Assembly: GCF_007786455.1 (NCBI RefSeq)
Contig: NZ_VNJK01000001.1
Span: 1,448,074-1,512,073 of the forward strand
Direction of reading: 5' to 3'
DNA from: Paenibacillus agilis
GTDB taxonomy: Bacteria; Bacillota; Bacilli; Paenibacillales; Paenibacillaceae
Length of the DNA stretch: 64,000 nt
Positions 37,147 to 46,972 of this stretch are shown piece by piece. A model generated the notes under the pieces. The model made no database searches. It was not told the origin of the DNA and saw nothing but the letters and a program-made list of their open reading frames with translations. How positions within the stretch are numbered: position 1 is the first letter of the stretch; the number at the start of each line of letters is the position of its first letter. A program made the translations under genes and the position numbers.

Positions 37147-37219
37147 TAAAGCCATAGCAAATCGCTTATAGCATAAGCAGGATATAAATAGAAAATCTAC
37201 TCAATTTGGAGGGATTCAG

Positions 37220-39487
37220 ATGTCGGTAGCTGAAAAAGATTTGAAAGCAGCAGAAGCAGTTCAACCATGGCGTGGATTTGTAACAGGTAAATGGGGCAGA
37301 GAAGTTAACGTAAATGATTTCATCGAACAAAATATTGCACCTTATCACGGGGATGAATCCTTTTTACAAGGCGCTACGCAAAATACGAAACAACTATGGG
37401 ATATTGTCAGCCAGCTATCCAAAGAAGAGCGTGAACGTGGTGGCGTTTGGGATGTGGATGTAAATACACCTTCTTCTATCGTGTCGCATCAACCTGGATA
37501 TTTAGATAAAGAGAAGGAAAAAGTAGTTGGGGTACAAACAGATGCTCCATTCCGTCGTGCAATTCAACCATTTGGCGGCATCAAGATGATGATCGATGCT
37601 TGTAAAGCTTACGGCTTTGAAATGCCGCAAGAAGTCATTGATATCTTTACGAACATTCGTAAAACACATAACCAAGGTGTATTCGATGCTTATACTTCTG
37701 ACATGCGTTTAGCTCGCAAATCGGGTGTTATTACGGGCTTGCCTGATGCATACGGACGCGGCCGGATTATCGGTGACTATCGTCGCCCAGCTTTGTACGG
37801 TGTAGATTTTCTAATTAAGCAGAAGAAGCAGGATTTGCTGAATCTCGAGTTGGATGCATTGGATCAAGACACGATTCGCGATCGAGAGGAAACTTCTGAA
37901 CAAATTCGCGCATTGGGCGAATTGAAGCATCTTGCTGAAATGCATGGCTTTGATATGTCGAAGCCCGCAATGAACGCTACTGAGGCATTCCAATGGCTGT
38001 ACTTCGCTTATTTAGCAGCGATTAAAGAACAGAACGGTGCAGCGATGTCACTTGGACGTGTGTCCTCGTTCCTTGATATCTATATTGAGCGTGATTTGAA
38101 AGAAGGTACACTAACGGAAGAAGAGGCGCAAGAGCTCGTTGACCATTTCGTTATGAAACTGCGTATCGTAAAGTTCCTTCGTACTCCTGACTATAATGAA
38201 TTGTTCTCAGGTGACCCAACTTGGGTAACGGAATCAATTGGTGGTATGGCGATGAACGGTACGACTCGCGTAACGAAGAACAGTTTCCGTTTCTTGCATA
38301 CATTATTTAATTTAGGACCTGCACCAGAACCGAACTTGACCGTGCTTTGGTCAGAGCAGCTTCCTGAAGCATTCAAAAAATATTGTGCAAAAGCTTCGAT
38401 TGAAACAAGTTCTATCCAGTATGAGAATGATGACTTAATGCGTCCATTCTTCGGAGATGACTATGGTATTGCATGCTGTGTATCCGCGATGCGAATTGGT
38501 AAGCAAATGCAATTCTTTGGAGCTCGTGCCAACTTGGCGAAAGCATTGCTATATGCGATTAATGGAGGTAAAGACGAGAAGCTAGGTATTCAGGTTGGTC
38601 CTGAGCTTCCTCCGATTACGAGTGAGTATTTGAACTACGATGAAGTGATGAAACGCTTTAAGCAAATGATGGAGTGGCTGGCGAAACTGTATATGAACAC
38701 GTTGAACGTCATTCACTACATGCATGATAAATACGCTTATGAGCGTATCGAAATGGCATTGCATGACAGAGAAATTTTGCGCACGATGGCTTGCGGTATT
38801 GCTGGGCTCTCGGTTGCAGCGGATTCCTTAAGTGCAATTAAACATGCGAAAGTAAAACCAATTCGCAATGAACAAGGTATTGCGATCGACTTCGAAGTAG
38901 AAGGCGAATATCCTTGCTACGGCAATAATGATGACCGAGTTGATGGCATCGCTATTGAATTGGTTGAATCGTTTATGAACATGATTCGCAAGCACAAAGC
39001 TTATCGCAATGCGCTTCCAACCCAATCGGTGCTGACGATTACATCGAATGTTGTATACGGTAAGAAAACGGGTACTACGCCAGATGGACGTAAGGCAGGA
39101 GAGCCATTCGCACCTGGTGCGAATCCAATGCATGGCCGTGATAAGAAAGGTGCGCTTGCATCCCTTAACTCGGTTGCGAAGCTGCCGTATGAACACAGCT
39201 TAGATGGCATTTCGAATACGTTCTCGATTGTACCGAAGGCGCTAGGCAAAGATATGGATGGTCGTACGTCTAACTTGGTAGCGATGATGGATGGATACTT
39301 TGGACGTGGTGCGCATCATTTAAATGTGAACGTGTTTGACCGTGAGCAGCTAATGGATGCGATGGAGCACCCAGAAAACTATCCTCAGCTAACCATTCGT
39401 GTATCTGGATATGCGGTTAACTTTATTAAACTAACTCGTGAGCAGCAGATGGATGTTATTAATCGTACATTCCACGGCTCTATGTAA
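37220..39487 (+). CDS. pflB: Formate C-acetyltransferase (pyruvate formate-lyase)
   Basis: The 755-residue glycyl radical enzyme has the adjacent catalytic cysteines Cys419-Cys420 in IACCVSAMR and the radical glycine Gly730 in RVSGYAVNF near the C-terminus. It splits pyruvate with CoA into acetyl-CoA and formate under anoxia. GGAGGG precedes the ATG at 8 nt. The activating enzyme is encoded 191 nt downstream. It feeds acetyl-CoA to AdhE, which shares its control sites. Confidence 0.97.
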   Translation: MSVAEKDLKAAEAVQPWRGFVTGKWGREVNVNDFIEQNIAPYHGDESFLQGATQNTKQLWDIVSQLSKEERERGGVWDVDVNTPSSIVSHQPGYLDKEKEKVVGVQTDAPFRRAIQPFGGIKMMIDACKAYGFEMPQEVIDIFTNIRKTHNQGVFDAYTSDMRLARKSGVITGLPDAYGRGRIIGDYRRPALYGVDFLIKQKKQDLLNLELDALDQDTIRDREETSEQIRALGELKHLAEMHGFDMSKPAMNATEAFQWLYFAYLAAIKEQNGAAMSLGRVSSFLDIYIERDLKEGTLTEEEAQELVDHFVMKLRIVKFLRTPDYNELFSGDPTWVTESIGGMAMNGTTRVTKNSFRFLHTLFNLGPAPEPNLTVLWSEQLPEAFKKYCAKASIETSSIQYENDDLMRPFFGDDYGIACCVSAMRIGKQMQFFGARANLAKALLYAINGGKDEKLGIQVGPELPPITSEYLNYDEVMKRFKQMMEWLAKLYMNTLNVIHYMHDKYAYERIEMALHDREILRTMACGIAGLSVAADSLSAIKHAKVKPIRNEQGIAIDFEVEGEYPCYGNNDDRVDGIAIELVESFMNMIRKHKAYRNALPTQSVLTITSNVVYGKKTGTTPDGRKAGEPFAPGANPMHGRDKKGALASLNSVAKLPYEHSLDGISNTFSIVPKALGKDMDGRTSNLVAMMDGYFGRGAHHLNVNVFDREQLMDAMEHPENYPQLTIRVSGYAVNFIKLTREQQMDVINRTFHGSM

Positions 39488-39552
39488 CAGAGATAAATCG
39501 TTCGAATAAAGGTTTTGACTAAATGATGAAGTGAAGGTAGAAGTAACAGGGC

Positions 39553-39616
39553 AGGGCGCAAAAAGTCGGAATAAACGAACCGTCTCGGTCGTGAACCTGG
39601 CGGCTGCGCCCTTTTT
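39553..39616 (+). terminator. Hairpin terminator or attenuator between pflB and pflA
   Basis: AGGGCGCA (39553-39560) pairs with TGCGCCCT (39605-39612), with extra pairing in between, followed by a T run to 39616. It would reduce readthrough so that little activase is made relative to PflB. Confidence 0.8.
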
Positions 39617-39678
39617 GTCAATGAAAATAGACTTGAATGCGAGTTGCGTGCTCAAGAGGGGAAAGGGATGGATCGCAG

Positions 39679-40452
39679 ATGAACGCACGAGTACACTCCA
39701 TTGAAACGTTTGGGACTGTAGATGGACCCGGGATTCGCTTCGTTTTATTTTTGCAAGGCTGTGCACTTCAGTGTCAATATTGCCATAATCGTGATACATG
39801 GAACCTGGCAGGCGGCAAGGTTATGACTATAGATGAAGTTTTGAATGAAATTGAGCCTTACTTAAGCTATTACAGGTCCTCTAATGGTGGATTGACAGTA
39901 ACTGGAGGAGAGCCAACGCTGCAAGCTCCGTTTGTCACCGAACTGTTTCGTGAAGTAAAGAAACGGTGGAACCTTCATACGACATTGGACACGAACGGGG
40001 TCAATGATGTGAATAAGCTCAAAGAGCTTTATGAAGTGACCGATCTTGTCCTGCTCGATATAAAGCATATCGATAATAAAAAACATATGGACTTAACGGC
40101 TGTATCGAATGCAAGAACATTGGAAACGGCCCGTTGGTTGTCGGAAAACGGTAAAAGAATGTGGATTCGCCATGTTTTCGTTCCGACGAAATGTGATGAT
40201 GAACAGGATTTATTAGATTTGGGACGATTTATTGGGTCTTTGAATGGTGTAGAGAAGTTTGAACTGCTGCCTTATCATCAAATGGGGACGTTCAAGTGGG
40301 AAGAATTAGGATTGGATTATCCATTAGCAGGTGTGGCTTCTCCAACTGATCAAGAAATAGAGCGAGCTGTTCAGCTAATTGAGAAGGGGCGGCAAGATAA
40401 AAATAAAGATACAGGTAAAGATACGAATAAAATATATCCATCTGTTTCATAG
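39679..40452 (+). CDS. pflA: Pyruvate formate-lyase activating enzyme (radical SAM)
   Basis: The 257-residue protein has the radical SAM CX3CX2C motif at Cys28, Cys32 and Cys35 (GCALQCQYCHNRDTW) and the GGEPT SAM-binding motif. It generates the glycyl radical on PflB with a 4Fe-4S cluster and SAM. I use ATG 39679 because the conserved start HSIETFGTVDGPGIRF follows it and AAAGGGA lies upstream; a 14-residue longer reading is possible. The lysine/asparagine-rich tail after residue 245 looks unstructured. Confidence 0.94.
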   Translation: MNARVHSIETFGTVDGPGIRFVLFLQGCALQCQYCHNRDTWNLAGGKVMTIDEVLNEIEPYLSYYRSSNGGLTVTGGEPTLQAPFVTELFREVKKRWNLHTTLDTNGVNDVNKLKELYEVTDLVLLDIKHIDNKKHMDLTAVSNARTLETARWLSENGKRMWIRHVFVPTKCDDEQDLLDLGRFIGSLNGVEKFELLPYHQMGTFKWEELGLDYPLAGVASPTDQEIERAVQLIEKGRQDKNKDTGKDTNKIYPSVS

Positions 40453-40977
40453 TCGCACAACTCGTAAAGAAACTAGGCGCAGCTCTTGGTGAGAAAGGGT
40501 TGCGCTGTTTACAATTTCCACCACAAGGTGTATGATTGTATGAAGATTTTATCCTATTTATGTAGAAATATATCCCTTACGCAACGTGATCAACTCGTCA
40601 TATAATCACACTTAATTATAGACCCTCACCAACGGCAACTCGCATAATTTTCTCTCTCAATTTACATATACTTCTGAATTTTCAATTACGTTTCACATCA
40701 TACTGCGATGCCCATCTTAGAATAACTAACTTCACACGACACTCAATTTTAAAGCGCTTACTTTCTCAACTCCCAAGCAATCATTATATTTATTCTTACA
40801 TAACGGAACTGGCAGGGGTGTGTTATACATACGTGATATCCTGCTATTTTTTTCAACCATTCAAACATTAGCTGAGAGAATTTGTAGTAGTTATTACTGA
40901 AATTCGTGTACATCCACAACTGCTGATATTATCATGTGCCGAGCCTACTTTTAATACAACCATATGGAGGAGCTTAC
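40453..40977 (+). other. AT-rich 525-nt leader before the biosynthetic cluster
   Basis: No gene is apparent here. A cre-like TTAAAGCGCTTACT lies at 40749-40762. A 5-bp stem (40812-40816 with 40840-40844) is followed by a T run (40847-40853). An 11-bp palindrome TGATATTATCA sits at 40924-40934, 44 nt before the AsbC start; it resembles the outer arms of a Fur box but lacks the full consensus. A weak GCGCA/TGCGC stem near 40478-40505 may end the pflA transcript. I could not pick a convincing promoter. Confidence 0.5.
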
Positions 40978-42219
40978 ATGATCCGAGTAAATCGTATGGA
41001 AGTGACGAGAAAAGACTTCGAACAATTACTGTTCAAGGTTGGTCAACAACAAGTAATGAAGGATGTTACGGGAAAAATACTAGCGCTTTGCATTTCTGAT
41101 CCAGCTCATCTGCTTGCCTGTATTCAATATCTTCGCAGTCAACGTGGATCAATACTACTTCTACATGGGGAAACGCCTCAACAGCGAGCTATTCAGCTTG
41201 CTCAACAAGCGGGATGTCATGGATTACTATGGGGCAGTTATGATACCTATATCCCAGTAGATCCTTCTGCCGCCATGCAAGAAGATGCATTTCTTTATCA
41301 ATACAGTTCGGGAACAACAGGCGATGCAAAATTGATTAAGCGCAAATGGACACACATTGAAACGGAAATAGCTGCGTACAACCAAGCGTTGGGTGGGAGT
41401 GCAGAGGAAGTTCCTATTGTTCTTGTGCCCATGTCTCATTCTTATGGTCTAATATGTGGTGTGCTTGCCTCTTTGGCACGAGGAGCCACACCTATCATGA
41501 TTACCAATCGAAATCCAAAACTAACATGGAGTATCATTCGTGAGAACCCAAAGCATATCGTATACGGAATTCCCTCACTATATCATGTACTACTGGGTTT
41601 CAGTTCGGAAACGACGAGAATGGATCGTGTCATGAGTTCCGGTGCACCGATGCTAGATTCGTTATTGAGTCAGCTTCAAGTTCGTGCAAATGATGTGATG
41701 CAGCAATATGGTTGTTCCGAAATAGGTTGTATCAGCCTATCACAGCAAGTGAGCTCCAGCAGTGATATTGGAACACCATTGCGTCATTTACAAGTACATA
41801 CAGGAGATAGTGCTGACAATCCGAGTGAAATCGAGATAGTTGTCGGTAATTGGACTCATGGCACAAAAGATATAGGATTCTGGAGTTATGATGGGCAGCT
41901 GCAAGTAGTGGGCCGTATGGACGATGTAATTAATGTGTCAGGTCTCAAAGTTTTTCCACAAGAGGTAGAGACGATTATAGGTATGCTGCCTGAAGTTAAT
42001 GAAGTTGTTGTTTACCGAGGCATCCATCCGATTATAGGTGAATGTGTGCAGGCACAGGTTGTGCTGGAAGCGCCATTAGAAGTAAAGGCGATTCGAGATT
42101 GGTGCATACAACAGTTGCCACCATACAAAGTACCTGCTGAAATCGAGATCGTTACTGAAATACGAAAGATGCCATCGGGTAAAATATCTCGAAGGTTACT
42201 AGAAAAAGGGGGAAGCTAG
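40978..42219 (+). CDS. asbC: AsbC-like aryl adenylating enzyme (3,4-dihydroxybenzoate-carrier ligase)
   Basis: This ANL-superfamily protein (413 aa) is short, like petrobactin AsbC (about 410). It has the P-loop YQYSSGTTGDAKLIKRKW (near residue 105-122), QQYGCSEIGC (A5), VVGRMDDVINVSGLKVFPQEVE (A8) and the C-terminal lysine motif KMPSGKISRR. Start ATG 40978 has GGAGGAG at 6 nt; a GTG 14 codons earlier lacks a site. By analogy it activates 3,4-dihydroxybenzoate with ATP and loads it on the following carrier protein, 1 nt downstream. Substrate is inferred from the neighbouring AsbD, AsbE and AsbF relatives. Confidence 0.83.
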   Translation: MIRVNRMEVTRKDFEQLLFKVGQQQVMKDVTGKILALCISDPAHLLACIQYLRSQRGSILLLHGETPQQRAIQLAQQAGCHGLLWGSYDTYIPVDPSAAMQEDAFLYQYSSGTTGDAKLIKRKWTHIETEIAAYNQALGGSAEEVPIVLVPMSHSYGLICGVLASLARGATPIMITNRNPKLTWSIIRENPKHIVYGIPSLYHVLLGFSSETTRMDRVMSSGAPMLDSLLSQLQVRANDVMQQYGCSEIGCISLSQQVSSSSDIGTPLRHLQVHTGDSADNPSEIEIVVGNWTHGTKDIGFWSYDGQLQVVGRMDDVINVSGLKVFPQEVETIIGMLPEVNEVVVYRGIHPIIGECVQAQVVLEAPLEVKAIRDWCIQQLPPYKVPAEIEIVTEIRKMPSGKISRRLLEKGGS

Positions 42220-42220
42220 C

Positions 42221-42493
42221 ATGCAAATTTCAAGATTAGAACAGCTCCAGCAACTAATGGTAGACAAGCTTAAGCTGCAAGATGTCCCAGAATTGAGCCC
42301 AACGATGCATCTACATGATGATCTAGGTATTGATTCTGTAATGCTGCTGCAATTGATTGTCCATATAGAAGAAGACTTATCATTAATCGTTCCAGAAGAT
42401 GAGCTTGATCCTTCTATATTTGTGACAGTCCAATCACTTATTGAGTTTATGAACACGCTAGAGCCACGAACGGTTCACGTTAGCAATTCATGA
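42221..42493 (+). CDS. asbD: AsbD-like aryl carrier protein
   Basis: The 90-residue protein is a small acyl carrier with the phosphopantetheine serine at residue 39 (DDLGIDSVMLLQ). The following segment LIVHIEEDLSLIVPEDELDP is, as I remember it, close to AsbD of B. anthracis. It would hold the dihydroxybenzoyl group as a thioester for AsbE. No phosphopantetheinyl transferase gene is in the window, so one must come from elsewhere in the genome. Confidence 0.85.
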   Translation: MQISRLEQLQQLMVDKLKLQDVPELSPTMHLHDDLGIDSVMLLQLIVHIEEDLSLIVPEDELDPSIFVTVQSLIEFMNTLEPRTVHVSNS

Positions 42494-42557
42494 TTTATGG
42501 ACAAGGCTTCATCATTTATTTCAATATATAATGCTCAAAACATGAGGAGGAGTTAGT

Positions 42558-42818
42558 ATGCAAAAGCAGGAGATCGTACAGTTCTTAATGGAGAGAGTAA
42601 AGGCGATGTCAACTAAGCCACAAGCTGTGGAGACAATGACAGAAGCAACGGAAATTAGCGGGCTGGGTATAGATTCAGTAACTCTTATCAACCTAGTAGT
42701 AGAGATTGAGCAAAAATTTGATATTTTCCTAGAAGATGATGAAATGACGGTGGAGCGCTTTAATTCTGTTCAAGACATTGCGGCATTGATTTCTGAAAAA
42801 ATCTCGGTTAGCAGTTAA
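42558..42818 (+). CDS. Second acyl carrier protein
   Basis: The 86-residue carrier has its phosphopantetheine serine at residue 40 (GLGIDSVTLINLVVEIE). AGGAGG precedes the ATG at 7 nt. It lies 64 nt after the first carrier and just before the AsbE-like gene. Petrobactin operons have only one carrier, so this one probably holds a different acyl or aminoacyl group. Which adenylating enzyme loads it is unknown. Confidence 0.85.
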   Translation: MQKQEIVQFLMERVKAMSTKPQAVETMTEATEISGLGIDSVTLINLVVEIEQKFDIFLEDDEMTVERFNSVQDIAALISEKISVSS

Positions 42819-42826
42819 TCCGCAAC

Positions 42827-43798
42827 ATGGAACAGGTCCATTGTTTACTTAGCTGCTTTTCTCACATATTAGAAAAAATGAATAAGGTAGATACGAGGCC
42901 CATGTTTTTCGGTGCGTGGGATGCTCCATTTGAAATTACAGAGCAAGGAATCATTACGTATTATTCAGACAAGATTCATCACGATCACGAGGTCAATTGG
43001 TTTACACAACTGTTCAAAGTTGCTGTTACACAATGGTATGATCACGGTCAAGATCGACAGCAAAATTATCGAAAGCTGCACCAATACTTGCGTCGTCGAC
43101 CGGAATCTCGTTCTATTATTGCTCAGCTTGATATGTATTATATGCCTCATATGACGCTCTTCTATCATAAACAACAGCTGCCTCACTATGTAATCTTACA
43201 GCGACTCCCATCGGGCGCATTGTATATGCATGATCCTGACTTTGAATGGGAGGGTGAAGTTGAAGAATATCATGTAGCCGAAGCCTTTTTGAAAAACCAA
43301 TATGGTGGCGGTTTCTATATTGATCATACAGAGGTACGAGAACCGGACTATTCGGATATTATCTATTACTTTGATACTCAATTCAAAAAGGATTGTAATG
43401 AGCTGCCGAAGAGTGTGAAGCAGTTGTTTCATGACATGATAGAAGAGCGAGAAGGAAAATCAATACAATTACTTATGCCTGCTGTTAAGCAACTAGGGTT
43501 AATCGTTCTTCGTAAACATAGCTACGAATACGCATTTTCATACTTTAACACTGCACTGCAACTAGATGAACCGGCATATGAAGAGATGCTGGCTAAAGTA
43601 AAGAAGCTAGTAAAAGGTTGGACTTCTTTGCAATATTCGGCGATAAAAGTATCAGTAACAGGGAGTGCACAGATGATGGAGCTTCTTACTCAGAAGTTGG
43701 ACGTATTAGATGAATTGGAGATGAGCATCAAGCGGGATCTGCATGAAATCTACGGGCAATGGAAGACAACATGCAGGCAGGAGCAATTCCATGTCTAG
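42827..43798 (+). CDS. asbE: AsbE-like amide-forming acyltransferase
   Basis: The 323-residue protein resembles petrobactin AsbE, which joins dihydroxybenzoyl-AsbD to a polyamine. The N-terminus VHCLLSCFSHI, HRPMFFGAWDA-like TRPMFFGAWDA and MHDPDFEWEGEV segments match my memory of AsbE. Cys6, His120 (LPHYVIL) and Asp136 (HDPDF) could form a cysteine-protease-like triad as in the BtrH N-terminal fold; this is inference. No clear ribosome site precedes ATG 42827, 9 nt after the carrier stop, so translation may be coupled. The amine acceptor is unknown here. Confidence 0.8.
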   Translation: MEQVHCLLSCFSHILEKMNKVDTRPMFFGAWDAPFEITEQGIITYYSDKIHHDHEVNWFTQLFKVAVTQWYDHGQDRQQNYRKLHQYLRRRPESRSIIAQLDMYYMPHMTLFYHKQQLPHYVILQRLPSGALYMHDPDFEWEGEVEEYHVAEAFLKNQYGGGFYIDHTEVREPDYSDIIYYFDTQFKKDCNELPKSVKQLFHDMIEEREGKSIQLLMPAVKQLGLIVLRKHSYEYAFSYFNTALQLDEPAYEEMLAKVKKLVKGWTSLQYSAIKVSVTGSAQMMELLTQKLDVLDELEMSIKRDLHEIYGQWKTTCRQEQFHV

Positions 43799-45200
43799 TG
43801 TTCAAGGTGATTTGTTAGCTTCGTCGCAGGCTTGTGCACAGTCTCGATTACCATCACATTCACTTCGAATTGGGTATATAGATGGTCAACCGAAACGAGT
43901 TAATGAACGAGCTGTAGATGACCAATGGGTTACCTTTATGAAGGAACATGCTGAACTTGTAGCCATCAAGCCTTTTCAGATGATGAAGCTATTCGGAGGC
44001 TCCCTTCCTCATTGGCATGATCAATATCCACACTCAACAGCTGTGTTAGTAGAACGTCTGCGATTGTGGGTCCAACAAACAGGTGTGAACACCATTTATG
44101 TCAATGTGCCAGCCCTCATCCCTTATTTAATGCATGCTCGCAATCAAGGCCATATTCCGCTTCGATTTTTTATTATCGCTCATTCGGTGGGGTCTGAATA
44201 TTGGATCAAGCAATGGGTTGCGATAGCGCCTTTGCTCCAGCGGGAAGACACGTTGTTATGTACGACGAACAGTGCCTATCGTGCTCTCTTGAATATATCC
44301 CCCATTTATGAGATGTGTCTGCAGGAGCCGTTATGTATTTCTATTCCTGATAAGGATGAGCCCAATCCTATGCAAAGAGATGAGGGGGGCGCAAGGCAGC
44401 TGCTCTGCATCGGTAGGATCGAAGATGTCAAAAATATTCATCATGTTATGGAGCTTGTACACCATGTAAGAGCAAAGGGGCATAATGTTCACTTGACGAT
44501 TGCAGGTGAATACACGGGTGCCAATAATGCTCAAATTGAGCATTATCGAAATCGTATGCAAGAACTAGAGAATCAATATGAATGCTCATCCTATGTTACA
44601 TGGACTGGAGCCGTATACGGTTCGCAAAAGGAGCAATTATTGGTTGAAACGGATATTTTGCTTAACTTATCTACTGATCCTGGTGAGACATTTGGATATA
44701 ATTTGCTAGAAGCGAAAGCGGCAGGCATTCCTGTCGTTTGTACAAAGTGGGATGGTTTCAAGGATATTGTAACGGAGCATGTAGATGGTGTGTTTATTCC
44801 CGTGCATTGGGAAGCCGACATTCCACAAATTGATGTTCATACAGGAGTCTCTATCGTCTGTAATCTACTTTCAGATGAGCAATTGCTGGCGAATATGCGC
44901 AATGAGGCTAAAGGACATGTGAATACCTTTGACTACAAGCTCGTTATGCCTCGCATCATAGAACATCTTGCAACGCAAACGAGCCTTTCTATGATCACAT
45001 TTGATCCGCCAAGCGAGGGCTTGCTGCTTCAGCCGCTCTCAGAGATTCACGCTTATTCGACATCGTTCTTGCATCATTTGAACTGGGAACATCGAAATAT
45101 CCTTTCATTGCTAGCGGAGCCTTCTGTATGCAGCTATGAACAGTGGATGCCGTTGTGCAAGCCGATTATTGGGCATTTTGCCGATGGAGGAATAACATGA
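43791..45200 (+). CDS. GT4-family glycosyltransferase
   Basis: The C-terminal half of this 469-residue protein has the GT-B/GT4 pattern: LLCIGRIEDVKNIHHVMELV, VTWTGAVYGSQKEQLL, and the nucleotide-sugar motif with the two glutamates in DPGETFGYNLLEAKAAGIPVV. The N-terminal acceptor domain is divergent. ATG 43791 has AGGAG at 7 nt and overlaps the AsbE stop; a longer reading is possible. A glycosyltransferase is not part of petrobactin operons, so the product may carry a sugar. It has no membrane segment. Confidence 0.8.
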   Translation: MSSVQGDLLASSQACAQSRLPSHSLRIGYIDGQPKRVNERAVDDQWVTFMKEHAELVAIKPFQMMKLFGGSLPHWHDQYPHSTAVLVERLRLWVQQTGVNTIYVNVPALIPYLMHARNQGHIPLRFFIIAHSVGSEYWIKQWVAIAPLLQREDTLLCTTNSAYRALLNISPIYEMCLQEPLCISIPDKDEPNPMQRDEGGARQLLCIGRIEDVKNIHHVMELVHHVRAKGHNVHLTIAGEYTGANNAQIEHYRNRMQELENQYECSSYVTWTGAVYGSQKEQLLVETDILLNLSTDPGETFGYNLLEAKAAGIPVVCTKWDGFKDIVTEHVDGVFIPVHWEADIPQIDVHTGVSIVCNLLSDEQLLANMRNEAKGHVNTFDYKLVMPRIIEHLATQTSLSMITFDPPSEGLLLQPLSEIHAYSTSFLHHLNWEHRNILSLLAEPSVCSYEQWMPLCKPIIGHFADGGIT

Positions 45201-46972
45201 ATCGATACCAGTTGCTTCAGGAGATTCGTATTTACTTAACCCCTAGAACTGGTAAAACAGTATTGGCATATGCAGCCTTAATCCTTTCATTAATTGCATC
45301 GATGCTGCAGCCGCTGCTATTCGGCTTTATTATTGATCATATTTTAGTTCGATTTGATGCGACTTTACTGTTTCAATACTTAGCGTTAACTATTTTATGC
45401 GCAGCTGTTAGCGCAGGCGCTTCTATTGTATGCTACACCATCTTCCGGAACTTAACGATATCTCATACATTGGATATCCGTGAGAAGCTCGTAGCTCATA
45501 CTCGTTCTATTCCAATCCATGAAATAGACAAGCATGGTGCCGGCAAATATGCAGCCTTAATTGGTTTTGATTCTTTTACGATGGCGAATTATGTGAACCA
45601 TGTCGTTGTTGAATATGTGACCCAATGGTTTACGATTTGCTTTGCGATTGTAATGATTTTTGCGCTAGATTGGAAGCTCGGCTTGTTGGCGCTGATTACA
45701 ATCCCAATCGTACTGGTTATCCCCAAACTATTTGAGAAGTCATTATCTAGATATGCTCATTTTATACGAACCCATAACGAAGATATTGGCACACATTTGT
45801 ATGAATGCGTTGAAGGATCAAAGGAAATTCGCGCCTTTGGTCTTGAAAAATGGGAGCATAAAAGAAATGCAGCTATGTACAAAGGATTGGTGCAGGCAAG
45901 TACCAAAGAGACAATGTTCCAAATGTTTTCTACACAGACGACTTTAATTGTCATTAGTTTAATTGTAGTCGCTATGTATGGCATTGGAGGATTTTTGGTT
46001 AATGATGGCGTGTTGAAGGTCGGTATGCTCGTCGCAGCTGCCGCTTATCTGAATAATGTGCTTCATCCTTTGCGTGCAATTAACCAAACTATTACACAGG
46101 TCAAGCAAGCAGAGGTAGCATTGGAACGGGTGCAGCAGTTTTTCAATGTGCCTGTCGAGCATGCGCGGACTGTTTCTGAGTCAAACGGCATCATCCGTCG
46201 TGAGGATGAAAGTGGACCAGCTATTGAATTGGAAAATCTCTCAATTGTACTCGACGATAAGTCGATTATCGATAATATGAGTTTGACCATTCAGAGAGGC
46301 CAGACAGTCGCAATTATAGGAAGAAGTGGATCAGGAAAATCCACTTTATTTTACTCACTAGTTGGTTTCCATGAGCCTACAGCAGGGTCCATTACATTGT
46401 TCGATCAGCGCCATGATTTGCTCTCACGTCGACAAATTCAAGAACAGGTAGCCATCGTATTTCAAGAGCCGTTTCTATTTCCAGGTACGATCTATGAAAA
46501 CATAGCACTAGGCAACGAGGAAGTGACAGAGGAGGAAGTGATGGAGGCCGTGCGAGCCGTTCGCTTGGATGAGAAAATTGCTTCGCTGGCAGACGGACTT
46601 CACACTCATATTTACCATAAAGGCTTTCAATTGTCTGGGGGGCAAAGGCAGCGTATCGGAATTGCTAGGGCGTTGGTCAAAAATGCAGACATTTTAATTT
46701 TGGATGAGCCTACTTCAGCACTTGATGTGGAAACGGAGCGGCATGTCATGGATAAGCTGCGTGCACGTGCTTCGAATAAGACCGTACTATTTTCTACCCA
46801 TCGTTTGCAAACGGTAGCTGAAGCCGATGTCATCGTTGTCATGGATGCGGGACGTGTTGTAGAGCAGGGAAGTCATGAGGAGCTCATGCAGCGAGGTGAA
46901 CTATACTTCGAGTTACTTACGACGTATCGTCAGGAAGATTTGTCCGAGCCTCGAGTACTGGAGCGTGTGTGA
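45197..46972 (+). CDS. ABC exporter with fused membrane and ATPase domains
   Basis: The protein is 591 residues with six helices (about 20-300) and one ATPase domain (Walker A GRSGSGKST near 375, signature LSGGQRQR, Walker B ILILDEPTSALD, H-loop STHRL). The ATG overlaps the glycosyltransferase stop as ATGA. This half-transporter type works as a homodimer and usually exports lipids, peptides or small secondary metabolites. Inside this cluster it is the likely product exporter. There is no uptake system in the cluster. Confidence 0.9.
   Translation: MNRYQLLQEIRIYLTPRTGKTVLAYAALILSLIASMLQPLLFGFIIDHILVRFDATLLFQYLALTILCAAVSAGASIVCYTIFRNLTISHTLDIREKLVAHTRSIPIHEIDKHGAGKYAALIGFDSFTMANYVNHVVVEYVTQWFTICFAIVMIFALDWKLGLLALITIPIVLVIPKLFEKSLSRYAHFIRTHNEDIGTHLYECVEGSKEIRAFGLEKWEHKRNAAMYKGLVQASTKETMFQMFSTQTTLIVISLIVVAMYGIGGFLVNDGVLKVGMLVAAAAYLNNVLHPLRAINQTITQVKQAEVALERVQQFFNVPVEHARTVSESNGIIRREDESGPAIELENLSIVLDDKSIIDNMSLTIQRGQTVAIIGRSGSGKSTLFYSLVGFHEPTAGSITLFDQRHDLLSRRQIQEQVAIVFQEPFLFPGTIYENIALGNEEVTEEEVMEAVRAVRLDEKIASLADGLHTHIYHKGFQLSGGQRQRIGIARALVKNADILILDEPTSALDVETERHVMDKLRARASNKTVLFSTHRLQTVAEADVIVVMDAGRVVEQGSHEELMQRGELYFELLTTYRQEDLSEPRVLERV

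Noticed and set aside
40924..40934. TGATATTATCA palindrome as a Fur box
   Set aside because: It lacks four central bases of the 7-1-7 Fur consensus; I keep it only as an unexplained palindrome.
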